Assembly: GCA_028873095.1 (NCBI GenBank)
Contig: JAGWMU010000002.1
Location: 1 to 49,392 of the forward strand
Direction of reading: 5' to 3'
DNA: 49,392 bases
From: Pseudomonadota bacterium
GTDB taxonomy: Bacteria > Pseudomonadota > Gammaproteobacteria > Xanthomonadales > Rhodanobacteraceae
Shown here piece after piece: positions 36,789-46,769 of the stretch. The notes under the pieces are model-generated. The model was not told where the DNA came from and did not search any database. It saw only the letters and a list, made by a program, of their open reading frames with translations. The translations under genes and the position numbers were made by a program. Each line of letters opens with the position of its first letter. The stretch's first letter is position 1.

Positions 36789-37510
36789 GCGAGCGCTTCC
36801 TCCAGCGTGAAACGGGCTTCGAGCAAGGCACGCCCGAGAATCACGCCGCGCGCGCCGGCCGCGCGCGCCGCGCGGATGTCGTCCAGCGAACGCACGCCGC
36901 CGGAGGCCTGTACCGCCAGCTGCGGCACGCTGTCGGCGAGGTGCCGATACAACGCCAGGTTGAAGCCGGCCAGCATGCCGTCGCGCTCGATATCGGTGCA
37001 CAGCAGGTGGCGGGCGCCGTGGGCGGCGTACCAGGGCGCCAGTTCGTCCAGCGTGCGCGTCTCCGTCTCGGTCCAGCCCGCACTGGGCAATGCCCAGCGG
37101 TCGCCGATGCGGCGCGTATCGAGCGCGATGGTGATCCGCTCGCTGCCATAGGCCGCCAGCCAGCGTGCGACCTGCTCGGGATCGCGGATCGCCACGCTGC
37201 CCAGCACCACGCGCCGCACGCCGGCATCGAACAGGCGGCGAAGATCCTGCTCGTCGCGCACCCCGCCGCCGGACTGGACCTGCATGCCGTCGGCGGCGAT
37301 CGCCTCGATCACCGCGAGATTGTCGAGACTGCCGGAACGCGCGCCATCCAGGTCGACCAGGTGCAGCCAGTGCGCGCCGGCGCGCCGGTAGCGCCCGGCC
37401 AATTCGCGCGGATCGGACGCGTAGGTGGTCTGCTGCGCATAGTCGCCCTGCCGCAGGCGCACGACGCGGCCTTCGCGCAGGTCGATCGCGGGAATGACGT
37501 CGAAACTCAT
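36782..37510 (-). CDS. hisA: ProFAR isomerase
   Basis: 242 codons. The TIM-barrel ends carry [13 protein letters not shown] (catalytic Asp) and [11 protein letters not shown] (second Asp), with phosphate sites QSGGGVRD and QASGGVRS. It isomerises the aminoaldose ProFAR to the ketose PRFAR. It overlaps hisH upstream by four bases and hisF downstream by seven, in the usual H-A-F order. Confidence 0.96.
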   Translation of the reverse strand: MSFDVIPAIDLREGRVVRLRQGDYAQQTTYASDPRELAGRYRRAGAHWLHLVDLDGARSGSLDNLAVIEAIAADGMQVQSGGGVRDEQDLRRLFDAGVRRVVLGSVAIRDPEQVARWLAAYGSERITIALDTRRIGDRWALPSAGWTETETRTLDELAPWYAAHGARHLLCTDIERDGMLAGFNLALYRHLADSVPQLAVQASGGVRSLDDIRAARAAGARGVILGRALLEARFTLEEALAC

Positions 37511-38097
37511 AGGCTGAGGAAATTCTTCAGGAGCCTGGCGCCGGCAGCGGCGGAGCGCTCGGGATGGAACTGCATGCCGTGGAAGTTGCCGCGGGCCACT
37601 ACCGCCGAGAACTCGCCGGCATAATCGGCCGTGGCCAGCGTGTACTCGCCCACCGGCACGGCGTAGCTGTGCACGAAGTAGGCCCAGTCGTCGTCGCCCA
37701 TGCCGGCCAGCAGGCGATGCGGCCTTTTCGCCCGCAGCCGGTTCCAGCCCATGTGCGGAATGCGCAACCCGGGCGCCCCGGCGAAGCGGCCCACCGCGGC
37801 GGGAATCAGCCCCAGACAGGCGGTGTCGCCCTCTTCCGAGTGCGCGCACAGCAATTGCATCCCGAGGCACACGCCCAGCACCGGCTGGGTTAGCCCGCGC
37901 ATCAGCTCGACTAGCCCCAGTTCGCGCAGTCGCGCCATGCCGGGGCCGGCGGCGCCCACGCCGGGAAGGATCACCTTGTCGGCCGCGCGGATGCGCGCCG
38001 GATCGGCGGTCAGCGCCGCATCCACCCCCAGCCGCTGCAGCGCATAGCGCACCGAACCGATGTTGGTGCCGCCGGCATCGACCAGCACGACGGCCAT
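37507..38097 (-). CDS. hisH: Imidazole glycerol phosphate synthase glutaminase subunit
   Basis: 196 codons. It is a class I glutamine amidotransferase: oxyanion region [13 protein letters not shown], nucleophile Cys in [10 protein letters not shown], and the His-Glu pair in QFHPERS. It supplies ammonia through a channel to HisF. The start shares one base with the hisB stop (TAATG), and its stop overlaps hisA by four bases. Confidence 0.96.
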   Translation of the reverse strand: MAVVLVDAGGTNIGSVRYALQRLGVDAALTADPARIRAADKVILPGVGAAGPGMARLRELGLVELMRGLTQPVLGVCLGMQLLCAHSEEGDTACLGLIPAAVGRFAGAPGLRIPHMGWNRLRAKRPHRLLAGMGDDDWAYFVHSYAVPVGEYTLATADYAGEFSAVVARGNFHGMQFHPERSAAAGARLLKNFLSL

Positions 38098-39167
38098 TAC
38101 AGCGTGCCCTTGGTGCTGGGCAGCTCGCTGCCTTCGCGCCGGATCGCCTGGCGCAGCGTGCGCGCCACCACCTTGAAACAGGCTTCGACCATGTGGTGCG
38201 CATTGTCGCCGCGCACCGTCAGGTGCAGGTTCGCACCCAGCGTCTCGCACAGCGAGCGGAAGAAGTGCGGCACCAGTTCGGTCGGCACGTCGCCCACGCG
38301 TTCGCGCGGAAAGGCGCCCTCGAACACCAGGCACGGCCGGCCGGAAAGATCCAGCGCGGCGCTGGCCTGCGACTCGTCCATCGGCAGCGTGAAGCCGTAG
38401 CGGCCGATGCCGCGCTTGTCGCCCAGCGCCTGCTTCAGCGCCTGGCCCAGCGCCAGCGCGCAATCCTCGATGGTGTGGTGCTCGTCGATGTGGGTGTCGC
38501 CGTCGCAATGCAGCGCCAGCGCGAAGCCGCCGTGCTTGCCGATCTGCTCCAGCATGTGGTCGAAGAAACCCAGCCCGGTGCGCACGTCCGGCTCGGCCAC
38601 GCGGTCGAGATCCACGTCCACGGCGATGCGGGTTTCCTTCGTGTTGCGCACGACCGCCGCAGTGCGCGGCGCGTCCAGCAGTTGGTGCGCCACCGCGTCC
38701 CAGCGCAGGCCGCGCGGACCCACGCGCACGCCGCGCACGCCCAGGTTGGCGGCCAGCTGCAGATCGGTTTCGCGATCGCCGACCATCGCCGAGGCGGCGC
38801 GGCTCCAGCTGTCGTCCGCCAGGTAGTGGCGCAGCATGCCGGTGCCCGGCTTGCGGGTATCCAGGCCCTCGTGCGGGAAGCTGCGATCGATCAGCACCTC
38901 GCGGAAACCGATGCCCTGCGAAGCCAGGATGCGCAGCAGCAATTCGTGCGGACCGCTGAAATGCGGCTCGGGGAAACTGTCGGTGCCCAGGCCGTCCTGG
39001 TTGCTCACCATCACCAGCTCGTAACCCGCAGCCACGAAGCGCTGCAGCGCGGCGATCACGCCGGGCAGCAGGTCGAGCTTCTCGTAGCTGTCGATCTGTT
39101 CGTCGGCCGGCTCCTCGATCAGGCAGCCGTCGCGATCGAGAAACAGGATCTTGCGGCTCACGTGCAT
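38097..39167 (-). CDS. hisB: Bifunctional histidinol-phosphatase / imidazoleglycerol-phosphate dehydratase
   Basis: 356 codons if it starts at the ATG at 39167. However, GAGGAG touches that ATG, and a GTG two codons on (39161) sits at better spacing, giving [12 protein letters not shown]. The HAD-type phosphatase domain (to about 165) has [12 protein letters not shown] and [10 protein letters not shown]; its zinc-loop cysteines are absent ([12 protein letters not shown]), as in other xanthomonad proteins. The dehydratase domain has the metal sites [22 protein letters not shown] and DNAHHMVE. It carries out steps six and eight of the pathway. Confidence 0.94.
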   Translation of the reverse strand: MHVSRKILFLDRDGCLIEEPADEQIDSYEKLDLLPGVIAALQRFVAAGYELVMVSNQDGLGTDSFPEPHFSGPHELLLRILASQGIGFREVLIDRSFPHEGLDTRKPGTGMLRHYLADDSWSRAASAMVGDRETDLQLAANLGVRGVRVGPRGLRWDAVAHQLLDAPRTAAVVRNTKETRIAVDVDLDRVAEPDVRTGLGFFDHMLEQIGKHGGFALALHCDGDTHIDEHHTIEDCALALGQALKQALGDKRGIGRYGFTLPMDESQASAALDLSGRPCLVFEGAFPRERVGDVPTELVPHFFRSLCETLGANLHLTVRGDNAHHMVEACFKVVARTLRQAIRREGSELPSTKGTL

Positions 39168-39213
39168 CTCCTCGGAGCGATTTCGCCCCCGCGGGGGCGG
39201 GAAATTCTGGAGC

Positions 39214-40281
39214 TTAGGGACATGGCGCCGTCTCCCGAAGGACGTCCAGCACGCGGCCGTTTTCCGCCGGCGTGCCGATGGTGATGCGCAACGCATCGCC
39301 GAGGTTCGGATAGCGCCGGACGTCGCGCACCACGATGCCGGCGGCGAGCAGGCGCTGGTAGGCCGTCCCCGCATCGGCGAAACGCACCGCGAGGAAGTTG
39401 GCTTCCGACGGCAGCACCGCGCGCACGCCGGGCAGCCGAAGCATGGCTTCGCGCATCGAACCACGCTGGGCCCGCACGATCGCCAGATGCTCGCGCGCCG
39501 CCGCCTGCCCCGCGGGCGACAACGCCGCCAGGGCGGCCGCCACGCACGGCAGCGGCAGCGGATACGGCGCCATGATCCGGCGCAGCAAGGCGATCACGCC
39601 GGGATTCGCCAGCAGGCAGCCGATGCGCGCGCCGGCCAGCGCCCAGGCCTTGGACATGGTGCGCAGCACCGCGAGGTTGTCGTGGCGGTCGATCAGCTCG
39701 GCCACGCTGCCGTCATCGGCAAATTCGACGTAGGCCTCGTCGACCACCAGCAGCGCCCGGCCGGCCAGCTCCCGCAGCAGGCGCTCGATGCGCGCGCGCG
39801 GCACGCACCGCCCGCTGGGGTTGTTCGGCGTGCACACGAACACCAGCTTCACCGCCGGCGTGACCGCGGCCAGCACCTCATCCACATCCAGCGTGAAATC
39901 GTCGGCCAGCGGCACTTCGATCACGGCGGCATTCTGGACCCGCGCGCACACCGCATACATGCCGAACGTCGGCGGCTGGATCAGGATCGCGTCCTCGCCG
40001 GCGCGGCAGAACGCGCGCACCAGCAGGTCGATCGCCTCGTCGCTGCCGCGGCCGACCAGAAGCTGCTCGCGACGCACGCCGTACAGCCCGGCCAGCGCCT
40101 CGACCAATGCCGCCGGCTGCGGTTCGGGATAGCGGTTGCAACCCATGCCTTCATCACCGACCGGCGTCCACGCCGATTCGTTGGCGTTGAGCAGGATCTG
40201 GCCGCCGCTGGCCTCCATGCGGGCCGAGGAATAAGGCTGCATGGCGCGGATTTCCGCACGGGCGAGATCGAGCACGCTCAT
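39214..40281 (-). CDS. hisC: Histidinol-phosphate aminotransferase
   Basis: 355 codons. It is a fold-type I PLP enzyme: NANESAWTP at the N-terminus, [15 protein letters not shown], the PLP-stacking [16 protein letters not shown], and the Schiff-base Lys in [15 protein letters not shown], with [10 protein letters not shown] at the end. It converts imidazole-acetol phosphate to histidinol phosphate. Its start overlaps the hisD stop by four bases; 46 bases separate it from hisB. Confidence 0.96.
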   Translation of the reverse strand: MSVLDLARAEIRAMQPYSSARMEASGGQILLNANESAWTPVGDEGMGCNRYPEPQPAALVEALAGLYGVRREQLLVGRGSDEAIDLLVRAFCRAGEDAILIQPPTFGMYAVCARVQNAAVIEVPLADDFTLDVDEVLAAVTPAVKLVFVCTPNNPSGRCVPRARIERLLRELAGRALLVVDEAYVEFADDGSVAELIDRHDNLAVLRTMSKAWALAGARIGCLLANPGVIALLRRIMAPYPLPLPCVAAALAALSPAGQAAAREHLAIVRAQRGSMREAMLRLPGVRAVLPSEANFLAVRFADAGTAYQRLLAAGIVVRDVRRYPNLGDALRITIGTPAENGRVLDVLRETAPCP

Positions 40282-41585
40282 GTCCCTGCCTCCAATGCCG
40301 CCAGCCGCAGGGTCACCGCGCGACGGTGCGCCTCCAGCTGTTCGGCCGCCGCCAGCGTGGCCGTGCAGGGGCCGATCGCACGCAAGCCGCCGGCACTGAC
40401 TTCCTGCACGCTGATCTGTTTCTGGAAGCTCGCCACCGACACGCCGCTGTAGCTGCGCGCATGGCCGTAGGTCGGCAGCACGTGGTTGCTGCCGCTGCAA
40501 TAGTCGCCCACCGACTCCGGCGTCCAGGCACCGAGGAACACCGAGCCGGCGCTGGCGACGCCGTCCAGCAGCGCACGCGGCTCGGCCACCTGCAGGATCA
40601 GATGCTCGGGCGCATAGCGGTTGCTCACCTCGACCGCCTGCGCCAGCGAGTCGACCAGGACCAGCCGGCTCTGCGTCAGCGCACGTTCGGCAATCGTCCG
40701 GCGCGGCAACGCGGCGCACTGTCGGGAAACCTCCGCCGCCACGGCGTCCAGCAATTCCGGCGACGGGCTGAGCAGGATCACCTGCGAGTCCGCCCCGTGT
40801 TCGGCCTGCGACAGCAGATCGGCGGCGACGAAGACCGGGTTGGCCGCGGCATCGGCAATCACCAGCAGCTCCGAGGGGCCGGCCGGCATGTCGATCGCCG
40901 CGCCCTCGGGGTCGCCGGACACCTGCAGCTTGGCCTCGGTCACCCAGCTGTTGCCGGGGCCGAACAGCTTGTCGCACTTGGGCACGCTGGCCGTGCCGTA
41001 CGCCATCGCGGCGATCGCCTGGGCGCCGCCGAGCTTGAAGACCCGGTGCACCCCGCTGAGGCGCGCGACGTACAGCACCGCTTCGTCGCAGCGGCCATCC
41101 GTCCGCGCCGGCGAACACAGCACCACCTGCGGGCAGCCGGCCAGGCGCGCCGGGATGCCCAGCATCAGCGCCGTCGAGGGCAGCGGCGCGGTACCGGCCG
41201 GCACGTACAGGCCGACCCGGCCGATCGGCCGCAGCATGCGCTCCACCCGCACGCCGGGCGCGGTATCGATGCCCACCGGCTGCGGCGCGGCGGCTCGATG
41301 GAATGTCTCGATCCGGCCGGCGGCCTCGCGGATCGCCGCCTTCAGCGCGGGATCGAGCGCCGCTTCGGCGGCCACGAATTCGGCCTCGTCGACCTCGATC
41401 GCCGTCAGGGCGCAGCGGTCGTGTTTCGCGCTGAGCTCGAGCAGCGCCGTGTCGCCGCCCTCGCGCACGGTGGCGATGATCTGCTCCACGCCGCGACGCA
41501 ACTCGTCGGCACGCGCCTGCGCCGGACGCGCCAGCGCTTGCCGGCGCGCGATCTCGCTCGATCCGTTCCAATCCAGACGATTCAT
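40278..41585 (-). CDS. hisD: Histidinol dehydrogenase
   Basis: 435 codons from the ATG at 41585 ([10 protein letters not shown]). Conserved blocks are [56 protein letters not shown] (zinc and catalytic Glu/His) and [10 protein letters not shown], then AGSVFLGAW. It carries out the two NAD-dependent oxidations of histidinol to histidine. It is followed without a gap by hisC. Confidence 0.97.
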   Translation of the reverse strand: MNRLDWNGSSEIARRQALARPAQARADELRRGVEQIIATVREGGDTALLELSAKHDRCALTAIEVDEAEFVAAEAALDPALKAAIREAAGRIETFHRAAAPQPVGIDTAPGVRVERMLRPIGRVGLYVPAGTAPLPSTALMLGIPARLAGCPQVVLCSPARTDGRCDEAVLYVARLSGVHRVFKLGGAQAIAAMAYGTASVPKCDKLFGPGNSWVTEAKLQVSGDPEGAAIDMPAGPSELLVIADAAANPVFVAADLLSQAEHGADSQVILLSPSPELLDAVAAEVSRQCAALPRRTIAERALTQSRLVLVDSLAQAVEVSNRYAPEHLILQVAEPRALLDGVASAGSVFLGAWTPESVGDYCSGSNHVLPTYGHARSYSGVSVASFQKQISVQEVSAGGLRAIGPCTATLAAAEQLEAHRRAVTLRLAALEAGT

Positions 41586-41613
41586 GCCCAACGATCCTTC
41601 CTGCCCGCCCGCC

Positions 41614-42507
41614 TCATGCCAACATTTTCTCCACCGGCAACACGAACATCTCGCGCGCGCCGGCCTTCTTGATTTCCTCCAGCTGGCGCCAGCTCACCTC
41701 GCCTGCGCACAGCGCCTGCAGCATCAGCTGGTCCGGCTGGCCGAGCACCGGCAGCAGGGTGGGCTGCGGCCCGCCCGGCAGCAGGCGCGTCACCGCTTCC
41801 AGCGTAGCGCGCGAGGTCTGCAGCAGCAGCAGGCGCGACTCGCGCACCTGGATCACGCCATCGAGCCGCTTGAGCAGCAGATCGATCATGTCGCCGCGCT
41901 CGTCCGCCGGCAGCGCCACCGGACCGGCCAGCACCGCCTCGCTCTCCAGCAGGACTTCCGTTTCGCGCAGCTGGTTGGCCACCAGTGTGCCGCCGCTCTG
42001 CACCAGATCGCAGATGGCGTCGGCGGTACCCAGTTTCGGGGCGATCTCGACCGAACCGGAGAGCGTCACGGCGGTGGCGTCGACACCGTGCGTGCGCAGC
42101 CATTCGCCAAGGAGGCCGGGATAGGAGGTCGCGATGCGCTGCCCCGCCAGATCCTGCGGCCGGCGGTAGTCGAACTCCTGCGGCACCGCGATCGACAGCC
42201 GGCAGCGGCCGAAACCGAGCGGGCGCCATTCGCGCAAGGGCGCGCTGTCGCGGCCGGCGGCGAGCTGGAATTCGTTCATCACGTTGCGCCCGACGATGCC
42301 CAGCTCGCAGACGCCCTGCGCGATCAGCCCGGGGATGTCGTCGTCGCGCACCAGCAGCAGATCGACCGGCTCGCCATCGCCGAAGCAGAACAGTTTGTCG
42401 CGGCTTTGCCTGAAAGTCAGGCCGCAACGGTTGAGCAGCTCCAGCGCCGGCTCGGTCAGCCGGCCGGATTTCTGCATCGCGATGCGCAAACGGTCACGCG
42501 TCTTCAT
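41614..42507 (-). CDS. hisG: ATP phosphoribosyltransferase, long form
   Basis: 297 codons, the long form with a C-terminal regulatory (ACT-like) domain, so no HisZ is needed. It begins [34 protein letters not shown] and the PRPP-binding region [19 protein letters not shown] are present. It is the first committed step and the usual site of feedback inhibition by histidine. Its ATG overlaps the stop of the TrpR-like regulator gene by four bases. Confidence 0.96.
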   Translation of the reverse strand: MKTRDRLRIAMQKSGRLTEPALELLNRCGLTFRQSRDKLFCFGDGEPVDLLLVRDDDIPGLIAQGVCELGIVGRNVMNEFQLAAGRDSAPLREWRPLGFGRCRLSIAVPQEFDYRRPQDLAGQRIATSYPGLLGEWLRTHGVDATAVTLSGSVEIAPKLGTADAICDLVQSGGTLVANQLRETEVLLESEAVLAGPVALPADERGDMIDLLLKRLDGVIQVRESRLLLLQTSRATLEAVTRLLPGGPQPTLLPVLGQPDQLMLQALCAGEVSWRQLEEIKKAGAREMFVLPVEKMLA

Positions 42508-42842
42508 GCCCCGGCCCTTTTTGCCGCCAGCGATTGGCGGCGCGCGGCGCGTGCCGCCGCCGCCAGGTAGCCGCCGCTGCCCTGATTGAGATAACGCGCC
42601 ACCCGCCCGATCGTCGTGATGCTGACGGCCGTGCGCTCATGGATCTCCCGATATGACACGCCTTCGAGCAGATACGGCACCACCCGCCAGCGATCCACCA
42701 GCACCTCCCGTTCCGCCGGGGTGCACAGGTCATTCAGGAACGCCCCCATTTCGTCGGTGTTCTTCAGCGACAGCAGCGCCTCGTAGAGGCTGAGCTCCGC
42801 TGAGGCGACCGGCGTTTCCGGGGCAAGCGATCGACGTTTCAT
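42504..42842 (-). CDS. YerC/YecD-type TrpR-like regulator heading the his operon
   Basis: 112 codons. The helical TrpR/YerC fold is evident: LYEALLSLKNTDEMGAFL, DLCTPAEREVLVDRW, and the DNA-binding helices EGVSYREIHERTAVSITTIG, then RVARYL. The C-terminus is Ala/Arg-rich. It is the first gene of the his operon and overlaps hisG, so a local histidine-responsive role (HisR-like, as regulon reconstructions propose for xanthomonads) is inferred. Short palindromes sit at its start codon, suggesting autoregulation of the operon. Confidence 0.85.
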   Translation of the reverse strand: MKRRSLAPETPVASAELSLYEALLSLKNTDEMGAFLNDLCTPAEREVLVDRWRVVPYLLEGVSYREIHERTAVSITTIGRVARYLNQGSGGYLAAAARAARRQSLAAKRAGA

Positions 42843-42880
42843 AGTGTACTAACGCATTAATATGTGAGTTCGAACTATAC
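42841..42880 (-). promoter_or_regulatory. his operon promoter/operator region
   Basis: TAGTGTACTA (42842-42851, TAGT/ACTA inverted around GT) overlaps the regulator start codon, and a perfect AGTTCGAACT palindrome lies at 42867-42876. Between them TATTAA on the minus strand is a good -10, which predicts a leader of only about ten bases. A clear -35 is not seen. The two palindromes flank the -10, as expected for repression by the first gene product. Confidence 0.5.
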
Positions 42881-42976
42881 ATGGTCCGCCGCTCGGCGGC
42901 AAACCCGTCGGCAACTGCGCTCGAGCGCACCGCCCAGGCTGCCCCGCAAGCGTCGATGATCTCCGCCAGCGGCGCA

Positions 42977-43603
42977 ATCGGGTAGGGAGCCGGAATACTC
43001 CGGCCCCCTCCCACACCACCGTACGTGCGGTTCCGCATACGGCGGTTCCCGTCTGCCATGTAGTTCATGCGAACTTCGAGGCCTTGAGCTTGTTTCGTTC
43101 GTCGTGTCGCCTGTCGTCCTATGGACACCCCAATCACCTTCCGGACTTCCGGCCCGTCCAGCTCTGACCAAGGCTCCCGGCTTGCACCGGAACTTCTGCC
43201 CAAGACGCGCAGAGAGCACGCGTGACTTACCACTCGTGACAGGTTCGGCCCTTCGGTCATACCGCACCTACTATGGCCTCTGCTGACTTCTCGCTCCGCC
43301 TTGCGGCGTTGCCCTTTCAGGCACGAGGCGAGATCTCCCCGGGTATGACGCACCTGCCTTCCCGCTTATGCCTGTCGGATATACGCCGTGTCGTTCCGTG
43401 CAAGTACTGGGCTTTGGCCTTCATGGCTGCCTCACCCCAACACGTCGCCTCGTATCCGCTTCTTGTTCATCAGGCCAGCGTTTTGCCTCGGGCTTCCTTC
43501 AGACGACCAGTCACCCGATCGCCCTTGCCTCTGGCTAATCCTTCCCCTTGCCGGGTGGATAGAGGACTTTCACCTCCAAGCAGGTGCGCCCTGCCGGGCG
43601 CAC
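42977..43603 (-). mobile_element. Compact group II intron lacking a maturase gene
   Basis: On the minus strand it begins GTGCGCCCGGC (group II 5' consensus GUGYG). It ends in a long domain VI-like hairpin with an unpaired A (CCTACCC) and a terminal AT. Domain V is clear at 43015-43046: ACCGCCGTATGCG, a GAAC-type loop, then CGCA, a two-base CG bulge and TACGGTGGT. This gives a G.U-wobbled CGC triad, the group IIC type. Length is only 627 bases, with no reverse-transcriptase frame, so domain IV is short. It lies a few bases past the tRNA terminator, the favoured target of group IIC introns. Exact ends are predicted. Plus-strand frames here are spurious. Confidence 0.78.
43015..43046 (-). ncRNA. 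Group II intron domain V (catalytic hairpin)
   Basis: A 32-base hairpin. The lower stem ACCGCCGTA pairs with TACGGTGGT including one G.U wobble inside CGC, the upper stem TGCG pairs with CGCA, the apical loop is GAAC, and CG is bulged on the 3' side. This order of elements is the diagnostic core of group II ribozymes. Confidence 0.8.
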
Positions 43604-43607
43604 CACG

Positions 43608-43632
43608 AAAAAACCCGCACAGGGCGGGTTTT
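43608..43632 (-). terminator. Intrinsic terminator of the tRNA cluster
   Basis: On the minus strand CCCGC pairs with GCGGG around a five-base loop, flanked by A and followed by six T. It is 27 bases past the tRNA-Cys 3' end. The group II intron begins five bases beyond the T-tract. Confidence 0.85.
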
Positions 43633-43658
43633 CGGGGCCGGTGAAGGCCATTGCGCAA

Positions 43659-43732
43659 TGGAGGCCAAGGTCGGAATCGAACCGGCGTACGCGGCTTTGC
43701 AGGCCGCTGCATGACCACTCTGCCACCTGGCC
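43659..43732 (-). tRNA. tRNA-Cys (GCA)
   Basis: 74 bases with encoded CCA. The acceptor stem is GGCCAGG paired with the 3' CTTGGCC, the D-arm is GGCAGAGTGGTCATGC, the anticodon loop CTGCAAA has GCA, and the T-loop is GTTCGATTC. It follows two tRNA-Gly genes, the same Gly-then-Cys order downstream of pgsA as in E. coli. Confidence 0.95.
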
Positions 43733-43775
43733 ATTGCTTGGCGCGTCACGACCGTGACGATCGCAACTTGCCTTG

Positions 43776-43806
43776 AAAAACAAAACCCCGGCAAACCGAG
43801 GCTTTG
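43776..43806 (-). terminator. Terminator-like hairpin between tRNA-Gly and tRNA-Cys
   Basis: On the minus strand CCTCGG and CCGGGG form a short stem with one mismatch and a TTTG loop, followed by GTTTTGTTTTT. It may end part of the transcripts or be an RNase processing site between the tRNAs. Confidence 0.5.
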
Positions 43807-43813
43807 CGAAAAC

Positions 43814-43889
<76 letters not shown>

Positions 43890-44005
43890 ATCGGAGCCGC
43901 GAATCATAGCAGAACGCAATCGGATGTGAATAGCCGACGCGCCACGTGCCGAGCCGGCCCGGACACCATGCCGCGCAGGCGCGACCGGCCATGGGCCGAA
44001 ACGGC

Positions 44006-44030
44006 AAGGCCCCGGACGAGCCGGGGCCTT
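44006..44030 (-). terminator. Hairpin between the two tRNA-Gly genes
   Basis: A perfect ten-base stem AAGGCCCCGG / CCGGGGCCTT with a five-base loop, 11 bases after the first tRNA-Gly. No U-tract follows on the minus strand, so it could be an attenuator, a processing signal or the relic of a terminator. Confidence 0.5.
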
Positions 44031-44040
44031 GAATGCAAAC

Positions 44041-44116
<76 letters not shown>

Positions 44117-44187
44117 ATCGGAGCCGCGCATTCTAATACGGGAATGCCAATGGTCAAGCCCGTATCGGGCAAATCGCGCCGCCGCCG

Positions 44188-44799
44188 TCACGCATCGCCG
44201 CTGCCATGCGGCTTCCGCGGCAGGTCGCCGCGCAGCATCGGCCATGCGGCGCGCAGGTAGTACAGGCCGGACCAGATCGTGAGCACGCCGGCGATCACCA
44301 GCAGGGCCTCGCCGATGTGGTACAGGCGCAGCGCCGAGGCGGCCTTCTCGTGCTGCACGATCAGCACCACCAGGGCAACCATCTGCATCACCGTCTTGAG
44401 CTTGCCGATCAGGGCAACCTTGACGGTGGCGCTCATGCCGATCTCGGCCATCCATTCGCGCAACGCCGACACGCTGATCTCGCGCCCGACGATCACCGCC
44501 GCGGTGATCGCCATCAACACGCCCGACCAGTTGCCGCTGGGGTGCGACTGCACCAGCAGGAACAGGGTCACGGTCACCATCAGCTTGTCCGCGACCGGGT
44601 CCAGAAACGCGCCGAACGCCGAAGTCAGGTTCATCCGCCGCGCCAGGTAACCGTCCAGCCAGTCGGTGAAGGCGGCCAGCACGAAAACGATCGCGGCCGT
44701 GATGTTGTGCCCCGGAAACGGCAGGTAGAACACCGCCACCATCACCGGCAGCAGCGCGACGCGGAACAGGGTCAGCCAGGTTGGCAGGTTGATGCGCAT
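44188..44799 (-). CDS. pgsA: CDP-diacylglycerol-glycerol-3-phosphate 3-phosphatidyltransferase
   Basis: 203 codons from the ATG at 44799 (MRINLPTWLTLFRVALLP), which lines up with E. coli PgsA; an ATG four codons upstream is possible. The CDP-alcohol phosphotransferase signature is complete: DWLDGYLARR, then FGAFLDPVADK, with the three catalytic Asp. About four or five membrane helices are seen. It makes phosphatidylglycerophosphate, the precursor of phosphatidylglycerol and cardiolipin. The uvrC-pgsA-tRNA-Gly-tRNA-Cys order is the same as in E. coli. Confidence 0.95.
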   Translation of the reverse strand: MRINLPTWLTLFRVALLPVMVAVFYLPFPGHNITAAIVFVLAAFTDWLDGYLARRMNLTSAFGAFLDPVADKLMVTVTLFLLVQSHPSGNWSGVLMAITAAVIVGREISVSALREWMAEIGMSATVKVALIGKLKTVMQMVALVVLIVQHEKAASALRLYHIGEALLVIAGVLTIWSGLYYLRAAWPMLRGDLPRKPHGSGDA

Positions 44800-44866
44800 G
44801 ATTCGATCCATCTGTTTGCCGCAGTGTCGCATGCCATGGCTCGAGGCATGCAGGTATGCCGGGGAG

Positions 44867-46708
44867 TCAGCCATGCAGGCTGGCATAGATCCGCAAGGCC
44901 AGCCCCCGATCGATGCCCTTGACCTGCATCAGTTCCTCGACGCCGGCGCTCTCCACCCCGGCCAGGCCGCCAAAAGCCTTGAGCAGCGCCGAGCGCCGGC
45001 GCGCACCGATGCCCGCCACCTCCTCCAGCACGCTGCGCTCGCGCGCCTTCTCGCGCCGCTTGCGATGCCCGCTGATGGCGAAGCGATGGGCTTCGTCGCG
45101 CACGGCGGCCACCAGATGCAACGCCGGCGACGACGAGCCCGGATGCAGCTCGCGCCCCGGGCTTCCCGGATCCACCCGCGCCAGCACCAGGGTTTCCTCG
45201 CCGGCACGGCGGCCCGGCCCTTTCGCCACGCCGACCACCACGATGCCGTCGGCGCCGAGTTCCTTCAGCACGTCCAGCGCCTGCGCCACCTGGCCGCTGC
45301 CGCCGTCGATCAGCAGCAGGTCGGGGCGCGCACCTTCGCCTGCGGCCACCTTGCGGAAGCGCCGGGTCAGCGCCTGATGCATCGCTGCGTAGTCGTCGCC
45401 GGGAGTGATGCCGGCAATGTTGAAGCGACGGTAATGCGATTTTTCCGGCCCTTCGGGCCCGAACGCCACGCACGAGGCGACGGTCGCCTCGCCCATCGTG
45501 TGACTGATGTCGAAGCACTCGATGCGACGCGGCGGCGCGGGCAGATCGAGCACTTTGCGCAAATCGTCGAAGCGCGCGCCGAGGGTTTGCCGGCTGGCCA
45601 GGCGCGCGGTCAACGATGCCTGCGCATTGCGTTCGGCCATCTGCAGGAATTGCGCGCGCTCACCGCGCACGCTGGCTTTCAACGCCACCGCGTGGCCGGC
45701 CTGCTGGGCCAGCACGTCGGCCAGGATCGCCTGATCGGCGATCGGTTCACCGAGGATCAGCTCGCGCGGCACCGGCCGCTCCAGGTAGTACTGCGCGACG
45801 AATTGCGCCAGCACGTCGGCCGGCTCGGCATCCAGCGGCAGGCGAGGAAAGAAGTCGCGCGTGCCCAGGCTGATGCCGTTGCGGAAAAACAGCACGCTGA
45901 CGCAGGCCATGCCCGATTCGATGCGGCAGGCGATCACGTCCATGTCGGCGCTGGCGCCCTGCACATGGTGCTGCGCCTGCAGCCGGCGCAGCGCGGCGAC
46001 CTGATCGCGCAGGATCGCCGCACGCTCGAACTGCAGCGCCTTGCTGGCCTGCTCCATCGCCTCGGCCAGCTCGTCGATGACCGCATCACTGCGCCCTTCG
46101 AGAAACATCTGCGCGTGGCGCACGTCGCGGCGGTAATCGTCCGCGCCGATCAGCTGCACGCACGGCGCCGTGCAGCGGCCGATCTGGTGCTGCAGGCAGG
46201 GCCGCGAGCGGTTGCGGAAATAGCTGTCCTCGCACTGGCGAACCTTGAACAGTTTCTGCATCAGGCTGAGGCTTTCGCGCACCGCCCAGGTACTCGGATA
46301 CGGCCCGAAATAGCGTCCCGGCAGATTGCGCGCGCCCCGGTGGAAGGCCAGCCGCGGATAGTCCTCGCCATCGGACAGGTAGATGTACGGATAGCTCTTG
46401 TCGTCGCGCAGCAGGATGTTGTAGCGCGGCTTGAGCGACTTGATCAGCTGCGACTCGAGCAGCAGCGCCTCGCCTTCGGTGCGCGTCACGGTGATCTCGA
46501 CGCGGGCGATCTGCGCCACCATCGCGGCGATGCGCGGCTCCATCCGCGGCTTCAGGAAGTAGCTGCCGACGCGCTTCCTGAGATTGCCGGCCTTGCCGAC
46601 GTAGAGCAACTCGCCGGCCGCGTCGAAATGCCGATAGACGCCGGGCGAAGATGTGAGCGTGCTGACGAACGCCTTGCCGTCGAAGGGTTGGGGTTGCGCG
46701 GGCTGCAT
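44867..46708 (-). CDS. uvrC: Excinuclease ABC subunit C
   Basis: 613 codons. Domains in order are the GIY-YIG nuclease (GVYRHFDAAGELLYVGKAG, 3' incision), a Cys-rich stretch (CLQHQIGRCTAPC), the UVR motif (KALQFERAAILRDQVAAL) that binds UvrB, the RNase H-like nuclease (IECFDISHTMGEATVASCV, then LLIDGGSGQV; 5' incision), and C-terminal helix-hairpin-helix pairs (VLEEVAGIGARRRSALLKAFG). It makes both cuts in nucleotide excision repair. pgsA follows after 67 bases. Confidence 0.96.
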   Translation of the reverse strand: MQPAQPQPFDGKAFVSTLTSSPGVYRHFDAAGELLYVGKAGNLRKRVGSYFLKPRMEPRIAAMVAQIARVEITVTRTEGEALLLESQLIKSLKPRYNILLRDDKSYPYIYLSDGEDYPRLAFHRGARNLPGRYFGPYPSTWAVRESLSLMQKLFKVRQCEDSYFRNRSRPCLQHQIGRCTAPCVQLIGADDYRRDVRHAQMFLEGRSDAVIDELAEAMEQASKALQFERAAILRDQVAALRRLQAQHHVQGASADMDVIACRIESGMACVSVLFFRNGISLGTRDFFPRLPLDAEPADVLAQFVAQYYLERPVPRELILGEPIADQAILADVLAQQAGHAVALKASVRGERAQFLQMAERNAQASLTARLASRQTLGARFDDLRKVLDLPAPPRRIECFDISHTMGEATVASCVAFGPEGPEKSHYRRFNIAGITPGDDYAAMHQALTRRFRKVAAGEGARPDLLLIDGGSGQVAQALDVLKELGADGIVVVGVAKGPGRRAGEETLVLARVDPGSPGRELHPGSSSPALHLVAAVRDEAHRFAISGHRKRREKARERSVLEEVAGIGARRRSALLKAFGGLAGVESAGVEELMQVKGIDRGLALRIYASLHG

Positions 46709-46769
46709 GCGGGCATTCTAGTGCAGCAGGCAACCGCCAGACGCCCCGGAGCGGATCCGGGCGGCGGCC

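Noticed and set aside
42843-42976. A his leader peptide with attenuator upstream of the his operon
   Set aside because: No run of His codons or alternative hairpins is seen, and the promoter appears to leave almost no leader.
42730-43353. A minus-strand frame across the intron and the regulator gene, considered as a maturase remnant
   Set aside because: It has no reverse-transcriptase motifs (no YADD), follows the RNA domains, and ends in another frame of the his regulator.
43273-43644. A 123-codon plus-strand frame (MASADFSLRLAALPF...)
   Set aside because: It is antisense to the group II intron; frames of this wording are a common spurious annotation of such introns.
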